Source: Xenophilus arseniciresistens (GTDB taxonomy: Bacteria; Pseudomonadota; Gammaproteobacteria; Burkholderiales; Burkholderiaceae_C). Taken from it: a stretch of DNA of 64,000 nt. The translations under genes and the position numbers were made by a program. The DNA lies in NCBI RefSeq assembly GCF_028023875.1, contig NZ_JAQIPB010000007.1:62001-126000 (forward strand). Direction: 5' to 3'. The notes beneath the pieces were generated by a model. That model did no database searches. It was not told where the DNA came from and saw only the letters and a list, made by a program, of their open reading frames with translations. The stretch's first letter is position 1. Each line of letters begins with the position of its first letter. Below are positions 20,472 to 29,567 of this stretch, piece by piece.

Positions 20472-21017
20472 ATGCCTCTTGCCGCCTCCGACATCCTGCG
20501 TTTCTGGTTCGAGGAATGCACGCCCGCGCAGTGGTGGAAGGTGGACGCCGCCTTCGACGCGCAACTGCGCGCGCGCTTCCTGCCCGTGCTGCAGGCGGCC
20601 GCCCAGGCCGAGCTGCACGGCTGGCGCAGCACGCCCGAAGGCCGGCTGGCCGAGGTGATCGTGCTGGACCAGTTCTCGCGCAACATCTTCCGCGGCACGC
20701 CGCAGGCCTTTGCGCAGGACGCGATGGCCCTCGCGCTGGCGCAGGAGGCGGTGCAGCGCGAGGCGCATCTGGCGCTGAAGCCCGACGCTCGCGCCTTCCT
20801 GCTCATGCCCTTCATGCACAGCGAATCGCGCGCGATCCATGTGTGGGCGCAGCAGCTGTTCCGCGACTTCGCGCCGGCCGGCAACCACGAGTTCGAGCTC
20901 AAGCACAAGCTGATCGTGGACCGCTTCGGCCGCTACCCGCACCGCAATGCCATCCTCGGGCGCGCGTCCACGGACGAGGAAATCGAGTTCCTGAAGCAGC
21001 CGGGTTCCAGCTTCTGA
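20472..21017 (+). CDS. DUF924 family protein
   Basis: 181 residues, all-helical. The opening SDILRFWFEECTPAQWWK and the VLDQFSRNIFRGTPQAFAQD motif are diagnostic of DUF924 (COG3803), a conserved cytoplasmic family of unknown function with TPR-like folding. Length is typical. A CATAAT hexamer ends 6 bp before the ATG, so the transcript is probably leaderless and separate from the aldolase gene 42 bp upstream. It is convergent with the iclR gene. Confidence 0.88.
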   Translation: MPLAASDILRFWFEECTPAQWWKVDAAFDAQLRARFLPVLQAAAQAELHGWRSTPEGRLAEVIVLDQFSRNIFRGTPQAFAQDAMALALAQEAVQREAHLALKPDARAFLLMPFMHSESRAIHVWAQQLFRDFAPAGNHEFELKHKLIVDRFGRYPHRNAILGRASTDEEIEFLKQPGSSF

Positions 21018-21032
21018 CGGTGCAGGCGCCGC

Positions 21033-21830
21033 TCAGCCCTTGGCCGCCAACGCCTCTTCGATCCGCGCCGCCGCGGCTTTGAGCGGCGCGACGAGCTTGA
21101 GCAGCGCGTCCTGCCCCTTCACGGCACGAAGCAGGAAGGTCAGGTTCATCGAGCCCAGCACGCCTGTGTGCGCGCGCAGCGGCACGGCCACCGCGCCGAA
21201 CTTCGGCTCCACTCCCCATTCGCCGATGTTCACGCCGTAGCCTTGCGCGCGCGTCTGCCGCACCAGCGCAAGCACCTGCTTCGAATCGCGCGCCAGCGCG
21301 GCCTGCTCGTCGTCGCGGCTCCTGAGCATGTCCAGCAGCACGCTGCGCTCGTCATCGCATACATGCGCGAAGTAGGCGCGGCCGGCTGCCGTGGAGAGCA
21401 TGGGCATGTGCCTGCCCGGCATGCCGGGGTGGAAGGACAGGCGGCTGTACAGGCGCGTGGAGGCGCGGACGACCATCTCCTCGCCTTCGGGCACGACGAG
21501 CGAACAGGGCCAGACCACTTCCCTGGACACTTCCCGCATGTCGGGCCAGGCGGCCTCGACGAGCGAGACCGTGTCCCTGAAGCCGTAGCTCAATTGCTGG
21601 ACGCGGAAGGTGAGGCGGTAGTGGTTGGTGGCGGCGTCGTGCGAGAGGAAGCCCTCTTCGCGCAGGGTTTCCAGCAGCCGCTTGAGCGTGGTCCGGTGGA
21701 TGCCGGTCTGCCGCCCCAGCTCCGAGATCGAGCCGGAGCCGCTGGGCAGCCGGTTGAGTGCCGACAGCAGGTCCAGCCCCTTGACCAGCGATTGGCAATG
21801 GCGATAACCGCCTTCGGAATTCGAACTCAT
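21033..21830 (-). CDS. IclR-family regulator, MhpR-like
   Basis: 265 residues. The N-terminal winged helix (SLVKGLDLLSALNRLPSGSGSISELGRQTGIHRTTLKRLLETL) and C-terminal effector domain (HPGMPGRHMPMLSTAAGRAYFA; GVEPKFGAVAVPL) match IclR regulators such as MhpR, the activator of 3-(3-hydroxyphenyl)propionate degradation. It is the distal gene on the minus strand after mhpC, 60 bp away. A palindrome closely resembling the MhpR operator lies between the two catabolic arms at 26640-26656, which fits a role as their common activator. Effector is probably a phenylpropionate-type acid. Confidence 0.85.
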   Translation of the reverse strand: MSSNSEGGYRHCQSLVKGLDLLSALNRLPSGSGSISELGRQTGIHRTTLKRLLETLREEGFLSHDAATNHYRLTFRVQQLSYGFRDTVSLVEAAWPDMREVSREVVWPCSLVVPEGEEMVVRASTRLYSRLSFHPGMPGRHMPMLSTAAGRAYFAHVCDDERSVLLDMLRSRDDEQAALARDSKQVLALVRQTRAQGYGVNIGEWGVEPKFGAVAVPLRAHTGVLGSMNLTFLLRAVKGQDALLKLVAPLKAAAARIEEALAAKG

Positions 21831-21890
21831 GCCGCATGATGCGCCAGCGGGCCGGATGCGGCCAGTCTGGCGCGTCAGGCGTCGTGCGTG

Positions 21891-22769
21891 CTAGGTGCCC
21901 TGGCCCTCGCCGCGGCCCAGGAACTGCAGCACCATGCGGTTGAACTTGGACGCATGCTCCCACTGCGCCCAGTGGCCGCACTGGTTGAACACATGCAGCT
22001 GCGCGTTGGGGATGCCCCAGATCAGACGCAGGCCGATGTCCAGCGGCACGAACCGGTCGTCGCGGCCCCAGATCACCAGGGTCTCGCTGCGGATCTCCGA
22101 AAGGCGGTGGCCGTAGTCGGTGAACTGCTTCGGAAAGACCTGCAGGCTCTTGGTGAAGTTCTCGAGGTGGTCGCGGCGCGCGAGGATGTTGGCCAGGCGC
22201 TGCTGGTACAGCTCTTCGGTCAGGCTGCTGGCGTCATAGACGAACACGTTCATCATGCGCTTGAGGTTCTCGACCGTGGGCTCGCGGTAGAGCGCGCCGA
22301 TGAGCTTGATTCCCTCGGTGAGCATCGGCACAAACTGGCTCGGGCCGCCCGTGCCGCCGCCCATCAGCACCAGCTTGCCGACGCGCTCGGGGTTGGCCAG
22401 CGCAAAGGCCACGGCGCTGTGCGCGCCCATCGAGTTGCCGAGGATGTCCACGCGCGCCACGCCCAGGCCGTCGAGCAGGCCCTTCAGGCAGCGCGCATTG
22501 AGGTCCGAGCGCGAGCCGGTGCTGATGATGGTGTCGCTCTTGCTCCAGCCGGGGCAGTCCAGCAGCAGCACGCGAAAGCCGGCTTCGGCCAGCGGCTCGA
22601 TGTTGCGGTGGAAGTTGGCCCAGCCGCTGGCGCCGGGGCCGGAGCCGTGCAGCATGACGACGACCTGCTCGCCCTGGCCGACATCGTTGTAGTGCAGCTT
22701 CAGCGGCTGGCCGTTCTCGGTCACGGTGATGAAGCGGCTGGTGGATGCTTCGGAAATGGAGGTGCTCAT
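21891..22769 (-). CDS. mhpC: 2-hydroxy-6-oxo-dienoate hydrolase (meta-cleavage product hydrolase)
   Basis: 292 residues, alpha/beta hydrolase. It cleaves the C-C bond of the ring-fission product. The oxyanion loop [17 protein letters not shown], the nucleophile in [14 protein letters not shown], the aspartate in [11 protein letters not shown] and the histidine in [12 protein letters not shown] are all visible. It is closest in pattern to MhpC/BphD-type enzymes. The gene follows mhpE by 31 bp in the minus-strand arm, after the dioxygenase that would make its substrate. Confidence 0.9.
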   Translation of the reverse strand: MSTSISEASTSRFITVTENGQPLKLHYNDVGQGEQVVVMLHGSGPGASGWANFHRNIEPLAEAGFRVLLLDCPGWSKSDTIISTGSRSDLNARCLKGLLDGLGVARVDILGNSMGAHSAVAFALANPERVGKLVLMGGGTGGPSQFVPMLTEGIKLIGALYREPTVENLKRMMNVFVYDASSLTEELYQQRLANILARRDHLENFTKSLQVFPKQFTDYGHRLSEIRSETLVIWGRDDRFVPLDIGLRLIWGIPNAQLHVFNQCGHWAQWEHASKFNRMVLQFLGRGEGQGT

Positions 22770-22800
22770 GGGGTTCTCTGGTGGAAAGAGGGGGGCCGGC

Positions 22801-23832
22801 TCAGGCCGCGGCGGTTTCCTGCTGGCGGCTCAGCAGGTCCAGCGCCACGTCGACGATCATGTCTTCCTGGCCGCCGACCATGCGGCGCCGGCCCAGTTCG
22901 ACCAGGATGTCCACGGTCTTGAGGCCGTACTTCGCGGCCGCGGCTTCGGAATGCCGCAGGAAGGAGCTGTAGACGCCCGCGTAGCCCAGCGCCAGGGTTT
23001 CGCGGTCCACGCGCACCGGGCGGTCCTGCAGCGGGCGCACGATGTCGTCGGCCGCGTCCATCAGCCGGTGCAGATCGGTGCCGTGGGCCCAGCCCAGGCG
23101 CTCGGCCGCTGCGACGAACACTTCCAGCGGCGCATTGCCCGCGCCGGCGCCCATGCCGGCCAGGCTGGCGTCGATGCGGTCGCAGCCTTCCTCGACCGCC
23201 ACGATGGAGTTCGCCACGCCCAGGCTCAGGTTGTGGTGGGCATGCATGCCGGTCTGCGTCTCGGGACGCAGCAGGTCCTTGAACGCGCGAAAGCGATCGC
23301 GCACGTCCTGCATGCCCAACGCGCCGCCGGAATCCACCACGTAGCAGCAGGTCGCCCCGTAGCTTTCCATCAGCCGGGCCTGCTGCGCCAGGGCCTGCGG
23401 CGTGGTCATGTGGCTCATCATCAGGAAGCCCACGGCCTCCATGCCCAGGTGGCGGGCGTACTCGATGTGCTGCCTGGACACGTCGGCCTCGGTGCAGTGC
23501 GTGGCCACGCGCACCACGCGCACGCCGGCCTCGTAGGCTGCCTTCAAGTCATGCACGGTGCCGATGCCCGGCAGCAGCAGCGTGGCGATCTTTGAGTGCT
23601 TCACGACGCTGGCGACGGCGGCGATCCACTCCAGGTCGGTGTGTGCGCCGAAGCCGTAGTTGAAGCTCGAGCCCTGCAGGCCGTCGCCATGCGCGACTTC
23701 GATCGAATCGACCCGCGCCTCGTCCAGCGCGCGGGCGATCTGCCGGGCCTGCTCCAGGCTGTACTGGTGGCGCACGGCATGGCTGCCGTCGCGCAGGGTC
23801 ACGTCGGAGATGTAGATTTTCCGGGGGGTCAT
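22801..23832 (-). CDS. mhpE: 4-hydroxy-2-oxovalerate aldolase, copy 2
   Basis: 343 residues with the full aldolase motif set: [60 protein letters not shown] and the metal-binding [15 protein letters not shown]. It makes pyruvate and acetaldehyde. It lies 13 bp after the acetaldehyde dehydrogenase stop, so the two are co-expressed and should form the channelling complex. It differs clearly from copy 1 at 19380, though function should be the same. Confidence 0.94.
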   Translation of the reverse strand: MTPRKIYISDVTLRDGSHAVRHQYSLEQARQIARALDEARVDSIEVAHGDGLQGSSFNYGFGAHTDLEWIAAVASVVKHSKIATLLLPGIGTVHDLKAAYEAGVRVVRVATHCTEADVSRQHIEYARHLGMEAVGFLMMSHMTTPQALAQQARLMESYGATCCYVVDSGGALGMQDVRDRFRAFKDLLRPETQTGMHAHHNLSLGVANSIVAVEEGCDRIDASLAGMGAGAGNAPLEVFVAAAERLGWAHGTDLHRLMDAADDIVRPLQDRPVRVDRETLALGYAGVYSSFLRHSEAAAAKYGLKTVDILVELGRRRMVGGQEDMIVDVALDLLSRQQETAAA

Positions 23833-23845
23833 CGGGCGGGTCTCC

Positions 23846-24814
23846 TTAAACGGCCACTGGCGTTGCGCGGGCGCCGGCGCGCATCACGGCTGCGATCTGC
23901 TCGGCCGTGCGCAGCGCGGCGCTGGTCATGATGTCGAGGTTGCCGGCATAGGCCGGCAGGTAGTGGGCCGCGCCCTCCACCTCCAGGAAGATCGAGGTCT
24001 TCAGGCCAGTGAGTGCGTCGCCCACGCCGGGGATCCGGATGGGGCGTTCGATGCGGTCGAACTGAACGGCCTGCTTGAGCCGGTAGCCTGGCACGTAAGC
24101 CTGCACGTCTGCCGCCATGCGCGCGACCGAGTCGGCGATGGCCGTTTCGTCGGCCGGCTCGCTGAGCGTGTAGACGGTGTCGCGCATGATCAGCGGCGGC
24201 TCGGCCGGGTTCATGATGATGATGGCCTTGCCCTTGGCGGCGCCGCCCACCACTTCGATGGCCTTGGAGGTGGTCTCGGTGAACTCGTCGATGTTGGCGC
24301 GCGTGCCGGGGCCGGCGCTCTTGCTGGCAATGCTGGCGATGATCTCGCCGTAGTGCACGCGGGCCACGCGTGAGACGGCCGCCACCATCGGAATGGTGGC
24401 CTGGCCGCCGCAGGTGACCATGTTGAGGTTCGACGCGTCGAGGTGCTGCGCACCGTTGACCACGGGGATGCAGTACGGGCCGATGGCCGCGGGCGTGAGG
24501 TCGATGACGCGGATGCCGGGCTTGGCCGCGCGCAGCAGCGCATCGTTCTTCGGATGGGCGCCGGCCGAGGTGGCGTCGAACACGAAGTCGATGTCTGCGA
24601 ACTCGGGCATGCGCAGCAGGCCTTCCACGCCTTCGTGCGTGGTCGCCACGCCCATGCGGCCGGCGCGCGCCAGGCCGTCGGAGGCCGGGTCGATGCCGAC
24701 CATGGCGCTGATGGAAAGGTTCTGGCCGTGGCGCAGGATCTTGATCATCAAGTCCGTGCCGATGTTGCCGCTGCCGATGATGGCGGCCTTGAGTTTGTTG
24801 TCTGCTTGGGTCAT
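23846..24814 (-). CDS. mhpF: Acetaldehyde dehydrogenase (acylating), copy 2
   Basis: 322 residues, the DmpF/MhpF type. Motifs: [29 protein letters not shown], the catalytic cysteine in [19 protein letters not shown], and [20 protein letters not shown]. It carries the [15 protein letters not shown] segment that copy 1 lacks. Makes acetyl-CoA from the aldolase product. Third gene of the minus-strand arm. Confidence 0.94.
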   Translation of the reverse strand: MTQADNKLKAAIIGSGNIGTDLMIKILRHGQNLSISAMVGIDPASDGLARAGRMGVATTHEGVEGLLRMPEFADIDFVFDATSAGAHPKNDALLRAAKPGIRVIDLTPAAIGPYCIPVVNGAQHLDASNLNMVTCGGQATIPMVAAVSRVARVHYGEIIASIASKSAGPGTRANIDEFTETTSKAIEVVGGAAKGKAIIIMNPAEPPLIMRDTVYTLSEPADETAIADSVARMAADVQAYVPGYRLKQAVQFDRIERPIRIPGVGDALTGLKTSIFLEVEGAAHYLPAYAGNLDIMTSAALRTAEQIAAVMRAGARATPVAV

Positions 24815-24838
24815 GGGGCTGGAGTGTGGGAAGGCTTC

Positions 24839-25639
24839 TCAGGCCGCGAAGCGGGCGCGCACGCTGCCGATGCCGCTGATGCTGGCTTCGAAGGCATCAC
24901 CGGCCCGGGCCGGAACCATGGGGCCGAGCGCGCCGGTCATGACGAGGTCGCCTGCCCGCAGGGGCTCGCCCAGCGCGGCCATCTTGCGCGCCAGCCACAC
25001 CGCGGCGTTGAGCGGGTGGCCCAGGCAGGCGGCGCCCGAACCCTCCGAGACCACCTCATCGCCGCGCTGCATGCGCATCGTGCACAGCTTCAGGTCCAGG
25101 CCCTGAAGCCGGATGGGCACCGCGCCGAGCACCACGGCGCCGCTGGAAGCGTTGTCGGCGACCGTGTCGACGAAGCGGATGTTCCAGTCGGCGATGCGGC
25201 TGCCGACGATCTCGATGGCCGGCAGCACGTAGGCGGTGGCGGCGATCACATCGACCAGCGTTGCGTCGGCATGGACGATGTCCCTGTCCAGCACCAGCGC
25301 GATCTCGGCTTCGACCTTGGGCTGCAGCACGGCCCGGGCCGGCACTGCTTCGTCGTCGCCGTAGACCATGTCGGCAAACAGCGTGCCGAAGTCGGGCTGG
25401 TCGACGCCCAACTGCTTCTGCACGGCCAGCGAGGTCAGGCCGATCTTGCGGCCGACGATTCGTTGGCCCTGCTGTTGCTGCGCGAAGCGCACGTTCGCGC
25501 GCTGCACGGCATAGGCCGCGTCGCCGTCGGGGATCTCCTCGCGCAGCGGGGCGATGGGGCTTCCGGTCGCTTGCGCCTGGCGCAGGCGCAGCGCCCAGGC
25601 TTCGATCTGTTCGGGAGTGCTGGGGGTGCCGCTGGGCAT
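24839..25639 (-). CDS. mhpD: 2-keto-4-pentenoate hydratase
   Basis: 266 residues, FAA-hydrolase-related hydratase. It adds water to 2-hydroxypenta-2,4-dienoate to give 4-hydroxy-2-oxovalerate. The [23 protein letters not shown] segment and the metal carboxylates in [14 protein letters not shown] are visible, as is the [33 protein letters not shown]-terminus. The ATG at 25639 lies just after the mhpB stop (25641) and gives the normal family length; an upstream in-frame start would overlap mhpB. Confidence 0.93.
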   Translation of the reverse strand: MPSGTPSTPEQIEAWALRLRQAQATGSPIAPLREEIPDGDAAYAVQRANVRFAQQQQGQRIVGRKIGLTSLAVQKQLGVDQPDFGTLFADMVYGDDEAVPARAVLQPKVEAEIALVLDRDIVHADATLVDVIAATAYVLPAIEIVGSRIADWNIRFVDTVADNASSGAVVLGAVPIRLQGLDLKLCTMRMQRGDEVVSEGSGAACLGHPLNAAVWLARKMAALGEPLRAGDLVMTGALGPMVPARAGDAFEASISGIGSVRARFAA

Positions 25640-25640
25640 G

Positions 25641-26591
25641 TCAATTCCTTTCAACAAACAAGATGCCGTAGCCGGCGATGAACTCGGGGATGGCCTGGTA
25701 GTGGCGCAGGCGGCAGTGCGTGGCGCCGCTGGCGCCCAGCGCCGCGCGGGCGACCAGCCAGGTCTTGGATTCGTGCGCAGACAGCCCCGCGCGCGCATCG
25801 ATTGAGGCTTCGGGCCACTGCAGCAGCGGCCCGAAGGCACCCGATTCCATGGCGTCCATCCACTGCCGGTCCCACTCGGGGTTCAGGGCCTTCATGCCGG
25901 AACTGCCGCTGGCCAGCGCCATGCCCGCCGCCATCACGCGCTGCGTCTTGACTTCGCGCTCGGCCGGCGTGGGCTCCTGCCGCACGGTGATGCGTTCGCG
26001 CACTGCTGGGTCCGGATGGCTCAGCGTGGGCACCGGCGGCTCGTGCGAAAGGCCGCCCGAGCCGATGAGCAGCGTGCGTTCGGGCAGGCCGTCGAGGAAG
26101 CGGCCGATCTCCAGGCCGAAGTCGCGGCAGCGGCCCAGGCGCGGAATGCCGGGCTGGGCCACGGCGTTCAGGAAGATGGGAATGAGCGGGGGCGTCTCGA
26201 GCGCGTCGCCCCACAGGAACTGCAGGGCTTGCGCGAAGCCGTGGTCCACGCGCATGCGCCGTGAGACGGCCATGTCGAAGTCCGCGTCCATCAGGTGTTC
26301 GGCCAGCGCGACGGCGGCATCGCCATCGACGTTCAGCGGGCCGGCCGGCGTCAGGTAGTCGCCCACGGCGGTTGCCGCGCTGCCGATGCACAGCGGCGGC
26401 ATCAGCTCGTTGAAAAAGCCGTTGTAGTGGTCGGGGCCGACCAGCACCACGCGCTGCGGATCGAAGGCCTGCACCGCGGCGCGCGTGGCCGCGATGGCCT
26501 GCTCCAGTTCGCTCAGAACCTCGGGAGCCACCGGGTTGAGACCCAGCAGCGGCGTGTGGGACATGCCCAGAAATGCGCGGTGTGTTGGCAC
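25641..26591 (-). CDS. mhpB: Class III extradiol dioxygenase, 2,3-dihydroxyphenylpropionate 1,2-dioxygenase type
   Basis: 316 residues; E. coli MhpB has 314. It opens a catechol ring carrying an acid side chain. Motifs aligned from memory with Mhp[55 protein letters not shown] and [15 protein letters not shown], which include the iron-ligand and acid/base histidines. A GTG start at 26591 preceded by AGGAGAC at a good distance fits best; no ATG occurs at that place. It is the first gene of the minus-strand arm and is divergent from the Rieske oxygenase genes. Confidence 0.92.
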   Translation of the reverse strand: MPTHRAFLGMSHTPLLGLNPVAPEVLSELEQAIAATRAAVQAFDPQRVVLVGPDHYNGFFNELMPPLCIGSAATAVGDYLTPAGPLNVDGDAAVALAEHLMDADFDMAVSRRMRVDHGFAQALQFLWGDALETPPLIPIFLNAVAQPGIPRLGRCRDFGLEIGRFLDGLPERTLLIGSGGLSHEPPVPTLSHPDPAVRERITVRQEPTPAEREVKTQRVMAAGMALASGSSGMKALNPEWDRQWMDAMESGAFGPLLQWPEASIDARAGLSAHESKTWLVARAALGASGATHCRLRHYQAIPEFIAGYGILFVERN

Positions 26592-26639
26592 TTGTCGTCT
26601 CCTAGTGGACGAATTCTGGAAGCAAATCCGCGCCAGCAG

Positions 26640-26656
26640 GGTGCACATGGTGCACC
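26640..26656. promoter_or_regulatory. Candidate MhpR-type operator
   Basis: GGTGCACATGGTGCACC: a perfect 7-bp inverted repeat with a 3-bp centre. It is nearly the same as the E. coli MhpR operator as I recall it (GGTGCACCTGGTGCACA, centred near -58). It lies in the 154-bp gap between the divergent mhpB and oxygenase genes. Confidence 0.7.
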
Positions 26657-26672
26657 TTGCGCGATGCCATCG

Positions 26673-26701
26673 TTGTTCCGGCCGGACGCGACTCTTAGCA
26701 T
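26673..26701 (+). promoter_or_regulatory. Candidate promoter of the oxygenase arm
   Basis: TTGTTC at 26673-26678 and TAGCAT at 26696-26701 are separated by 17 bp. A start near 26708 would put the palindrome centre at about -60, matching the activator position known for MhpR. Weak hexamers suit an activated promoter. Inferred by eye. Confidence 0.4.
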
Positions 26702-26745
26702 TCGTGCCACTCAAGACGCATCGGATCGACAGGAGACCCCCACGC

Positions 26746-28011
26746 ATGGAAACCCCAACTCCCACAAGCTTCGCCACGATGGTGGACGAGCAGGCCGCCG
26801 AGTTCCGCGTGCAGACCGCGGCCTACCGGGGGCCGACCGTTTTCGAGGCCGAGATGGACCGCATCTTCTACAAGAGCTGGGTCTATCTCTGCCACGAAAG
26901 CGAAGTCGAAAAGCCCGGCGATTTCAAGTCCACGCAGATCGGCACGCGACCAGTGATCGTGGCGCGCGACCGTGATGGCCAGATCCACGCTTCGCTCAAC
27001 GCCTGCCCGCATCGCGGCGCCACCGTGTGCCGCGAGGAAAAGGGCAACACCCGCGCTTTTGTGTGCCCGTACCACGGCTGGTCTTTCCGGCCCTCGGGCG
27101 CGCTCATCGGCATTCCCGACGAGGCCCGCTATGCGGAAGGCTTCTGCAAGACCGACAAGAACCTGAAGGCCGTGCCGCGCGTCGCCAGCTACGGTGGCCT
27201 GGTGTTCGGCTCCTTCAACGCGGAGGTGGTCGACCTGGAGACCTGGCTGGGCGGGGTGAAAAAGCACATCGACATCTGGCTCAAGCGCGCGAGCGGCAGC
27301 CGCTATCGCGTGGCCACCTCCCACAAGTACGGCTACGACGGCAACTGGAAGTTCCAGACCGAGAACATCTACGACGGCTACCACCCCGGCTTCGTGCACG
27401 GCTCGGCCTTCCGGACCGTCAAGAAGTTCGAAGGCTCCTTCGTCAACCGCGAGCTCAACACCGCGGTGCGCCAGCAGGGCTTCACGCGCGGCTATCCCGA
27501 AGGCCACGGCACCCTGGAAGCCGGTGCGCCGCTGGAGTCCGGCGGCATCGACGCGCAGGTGCTGGCCGACTACGAAGGCCAGCTGCGCGAGCGCTATGGC
27601 GAGGAGGGCGCGGCCGAGGTGCTGACAAATCGGCAGTTCCTGGTGTTCCCGAACCTGGCGATCTTCGACTTCAACATCCGCGTCATCCAGCCCGTCAGCC
27701 ATGACCGCACGGAAGTGATCTCGTACCCGGTGCTGATCGAGGACGCGCATGAGCAGATCAACTCCAACCACATGCTCGATGCGCAGACGCGCGTGGGCAC
27801 GGCGGGCATCCTGTCGGCCGACGACATCGACGTGTTCGCGGGCGGGCAGAACGCGCTGAAGGCGGGCGGTTTCGACTGGATCACGCTCAGCCGCGGGCTG
27901 GCGAAGGAAGAGATCAAGGACGACGGCGAGCGCGTGGGCGTCTACAGCGACGAAACGCCTCAGCGCGCCTTCTGGCGGCGCTGGAAGGCCATGATGGGGG
28001 CAGCGGCGTGA
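26746..28011 (+). CDS. Aromatic ring-hydroxylating dioxygenase, alpha (Rieske) subunit
   Basis: 421 residues. The Rieske cluster is C87-P-H89 and C107-P-Y-H110. The catalytic iron site is in ENIYDGYHPGFVH (Asp210, His213, His218). It inserts O2 into an aromatic ring to give a cis-dihydrodiol or, with some acids, a hydroxylated product. It heads the plus-strand arm and overlaps the beta-subunit region, so an alpha/beta hexamer is expected. With a phenylpropionate-type ring-cleavage enzyme next door, the likely substrate is a phenylpropionate, cinnamate or similar aryl acid. It occupies the place that the flavin hydroxylase MhpA has in the classic mhp locus. Confidence 0.9.
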   Translation: METPTPTSFATMVDEQAAEFRVQTAAYRGPTVFEAEMDRIFYKSWVYLCHESEVEKPGDFKSTQIGTRPVIVARDRDGQIHASLNACPHRGATVCREEKGNTRAFVCPYHGWSFRPSGALIGIPDEARYAEGFCKTDKNLKAVPRVASYGGLVFGSFNAEVVDLETWLGGVKKHIDIWLKRASGSRYRVATSHKYGYDGNWKFQTENIYDGYHPGFVHGSAFRTVKKFEGSFVNRELNTAVRQQGFTRGYPEGHGTLEAGAPLESGGIDAQVLADYEGQLRERYGEEGAAEVLTNRQFLVFPNLAIFDFNIRVIQPVSHDRTEVISYPVLIEDAHEQINSNHMLDAQTRVGTAGILSADDIDVFAGGQNALKAGGFDWITLSRGLAKEEIKDDGERVGVYSDETPQRAFWRRWKAMMGAAA

Positions 28012-28025
28012 AGCGGGAGCAAGGC

Positions 28026-28511
28026 ATGCAAGAGACGATCCAATCCCTGGTTCAACGCGAGTGCAGGCTGCTGGACGAAGGCCGGCTCGACGACTGGCTG
28101 CAGCTGTATGCGCAGGACGCTACCTACTGGGTGCCCATCGACGAGAACGCCGATCCGCTCAAGGAGTCTTCGGTGATCTTCGACGACCATCTGCGGCTGG
28201 CCATGCGGGTCGAGCAGATCATGCGCCAGAAGCGCGTGTCGCAGACGCCCGGCTCGCAGTCGATGCGCATGGTCTCCAACCTCGAGGTGACGGACCTGGG
28301 AGACGGCCAGGCGCAAGCGCGCTATGCGATGGCGGTGTTCGAGGTGCGATCGGGCGACTGGCGCCAGCAGGGCCTGGGGCAGACGCGCATCTTTCCGGGC
28401 CACTGCACGATGAGGTTCCGGCAGCACGAGGGCGACTGGAAGATCACCAACAAAACCCTGGTGCTGCTCAACCGCAAGCAGCCCATCGTCGGCCTGTCCT
28501 TCATCCTGTAG
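28026..28511 (+). CDS. Aromatic ring-hydroxylating dioxygenase, beta subunit
   Basis: 161 residues, SnoaL/NTF2-like fold of the small oxygenase subunit: RECRLLDEGRLDDWLQLYAQDATYWVP near the start and GDWKITNKTLVLLNRK near the end. It is structural rather than catalytic. A GTG at 28008 overlapping the alpha stop would add six residues; the ATG at 28026 with GGGAGC upstream gives the usual length and is preferred. It is downstream of the alpha subunit by 14 bp. Confidence 0.88.
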   Translation: MQETIQSLVQRECRLLDEGRLDDWLQLYAQDATYWVPIDENADPLKESSVIFDDHLRLAMRVEQIMRQKRVSQTPGSQSMRMVSNLEVTDLGDGQAQARYAMAVFEVRSGDWRQQGLGQTRIFPGHCTMRFRQHEGDWKITNKTLVLLNRKQPIVGLSFIL

Positions 28512-28587
28512 CGACCGGCTCCGCTCTGCGGTGCGTCCGGCACGCCGGGGCGTCGCGCTCCCCCACGACACAAGCATTCAAAGAGAC

Positions 28588-29556
28588 ATGAATAAAAGCC
28601 TGACCCACACCCTGACGCTCGCCCTTGCCGCCACGCTCGCGATGGCGAGCGCGCAGGCGCAGCCCGACTTTCCCAACAAGGCCGTGAAGCTCGTCGTGCC
28701 CTTCGCGCCCGGCGGGTCCTCCGACAGCTCGGCGCGCATCCTGGCCGAGCAGCTTTCGGTGAAATGGAAGCAGCCCGTCATCATCGAGAACAAGCCCGGC
28801 GCCAACGGTTCGCTGGCGGCTTCGTTCGTGGCCAAGTCGCCCGCCAACGGCTACACGATCCTCTACACGCCCGTGTCCATCGGCACGATCAAGCTCTTCG
28901 TCAAGAGCCCCGGTTTCGACCCCCTGAAGGACCTGACGCCCGTGACGCAGGTGGCGCGCGGCGATTACGTGCTGAACGTGCAGAAGGACCTGCCGGTCAA
29001 CACCATCGGCGAGTTCGCCGACTATGCGCGCAACAACGCCGGCAAGGTCTTCCACGGCTCCTTCGGCGGCGCCTCGCAGATGGCCTTCGAGCAGCTCGCG
29101 GGCATGCTGAAGTTCAAGGCGATCGACGTGCCCTATCGCGGCGAGGCGCCGGCCTTTGCGGCGCTGATCGGCGGCGAGACCCATGCCATGTTCTCGACCC
29201 TGACCACGGCACGGCCCTTCATCGAGGCCGGCCGCGTCAAGGCGCTGGGCCTGGCCTCCAAGTCGCGCTCCCCGCTCGCGCCCGACATCAAGTCGGCGGA
29301 CGAAAGCGGCGCCAAGGGCTTCCATGTCGACTTCTGGTTCGGCCTCACGGTGCCTGCCGGCACGCCGCCGGAGGTGGTGCAGAAGCTCAATGCCGACGTG
29401 AACGAGGTGCTGGCGCGCGCAGAGGTCAAGGAGCGCTTCCTCGGCATGGGCCTGAGCGCCGCACCGACGAGCCCGCAGGAGTTCGGGAAGATCATCAAGT
29501 ACGAGAGCGAACGCTGGGTCGACACGGCCCGGCGCATCGGTCTGCAGCCTCAATAA
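28588..29556 (+). CDS. Bug-family (TctC-like) solute-binding protein of the aromatic locus
   Basis: 322 residues with a signal peptide (LTLALAATLAMASAQAQ) and all Bug hallmarks: PDFPNKAVKLVVPFAPGGSSDSSARI, VENKPGANGSL-type loop (IIENKPGANGSLAA), DVPYRGEAPAF and VPAGTPPEVVQKLN. It is between the oxygenase and dehydrogenase genes, so its ligand is probably the aromatic acid that the operon degrades. No TctAB membrane genes are nearby; uptake may rely on another carrier, or the protein may be a sensor. The ATG at 28588 gives the signal peptide its normal length. Confidence 0.9.
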   Translation: MNKSLTHTLTLALAATLAMASAQAQPDFPNKAVKLVVPFAPGGSSDSSARILAEQLSVKWKQPVIIENKPGANGSLAASFVAKSPANGYTILYTPVSIGTIKLFVKSPGFDPLKDLTPVTQVARGDYVLNVQKDLPVNTIGEFADYARNNAGKVFHGSFGGASQMAFEQLAGMLKFKAIDVPYRGEAPAFAALIGGETHAMFSTLTTARPFIEAGRVKALGLASKSRSPLAPDIKSADESGAKGFHVDFWFGLTVPAGTPPEVVQKLNADVNEVLARAEVKERFLGMGLSAAPTSPQEFGKIIKYESERWVDTARRIGLQPQ

Positions 29557-29567
29557 GGGGACGGTGC

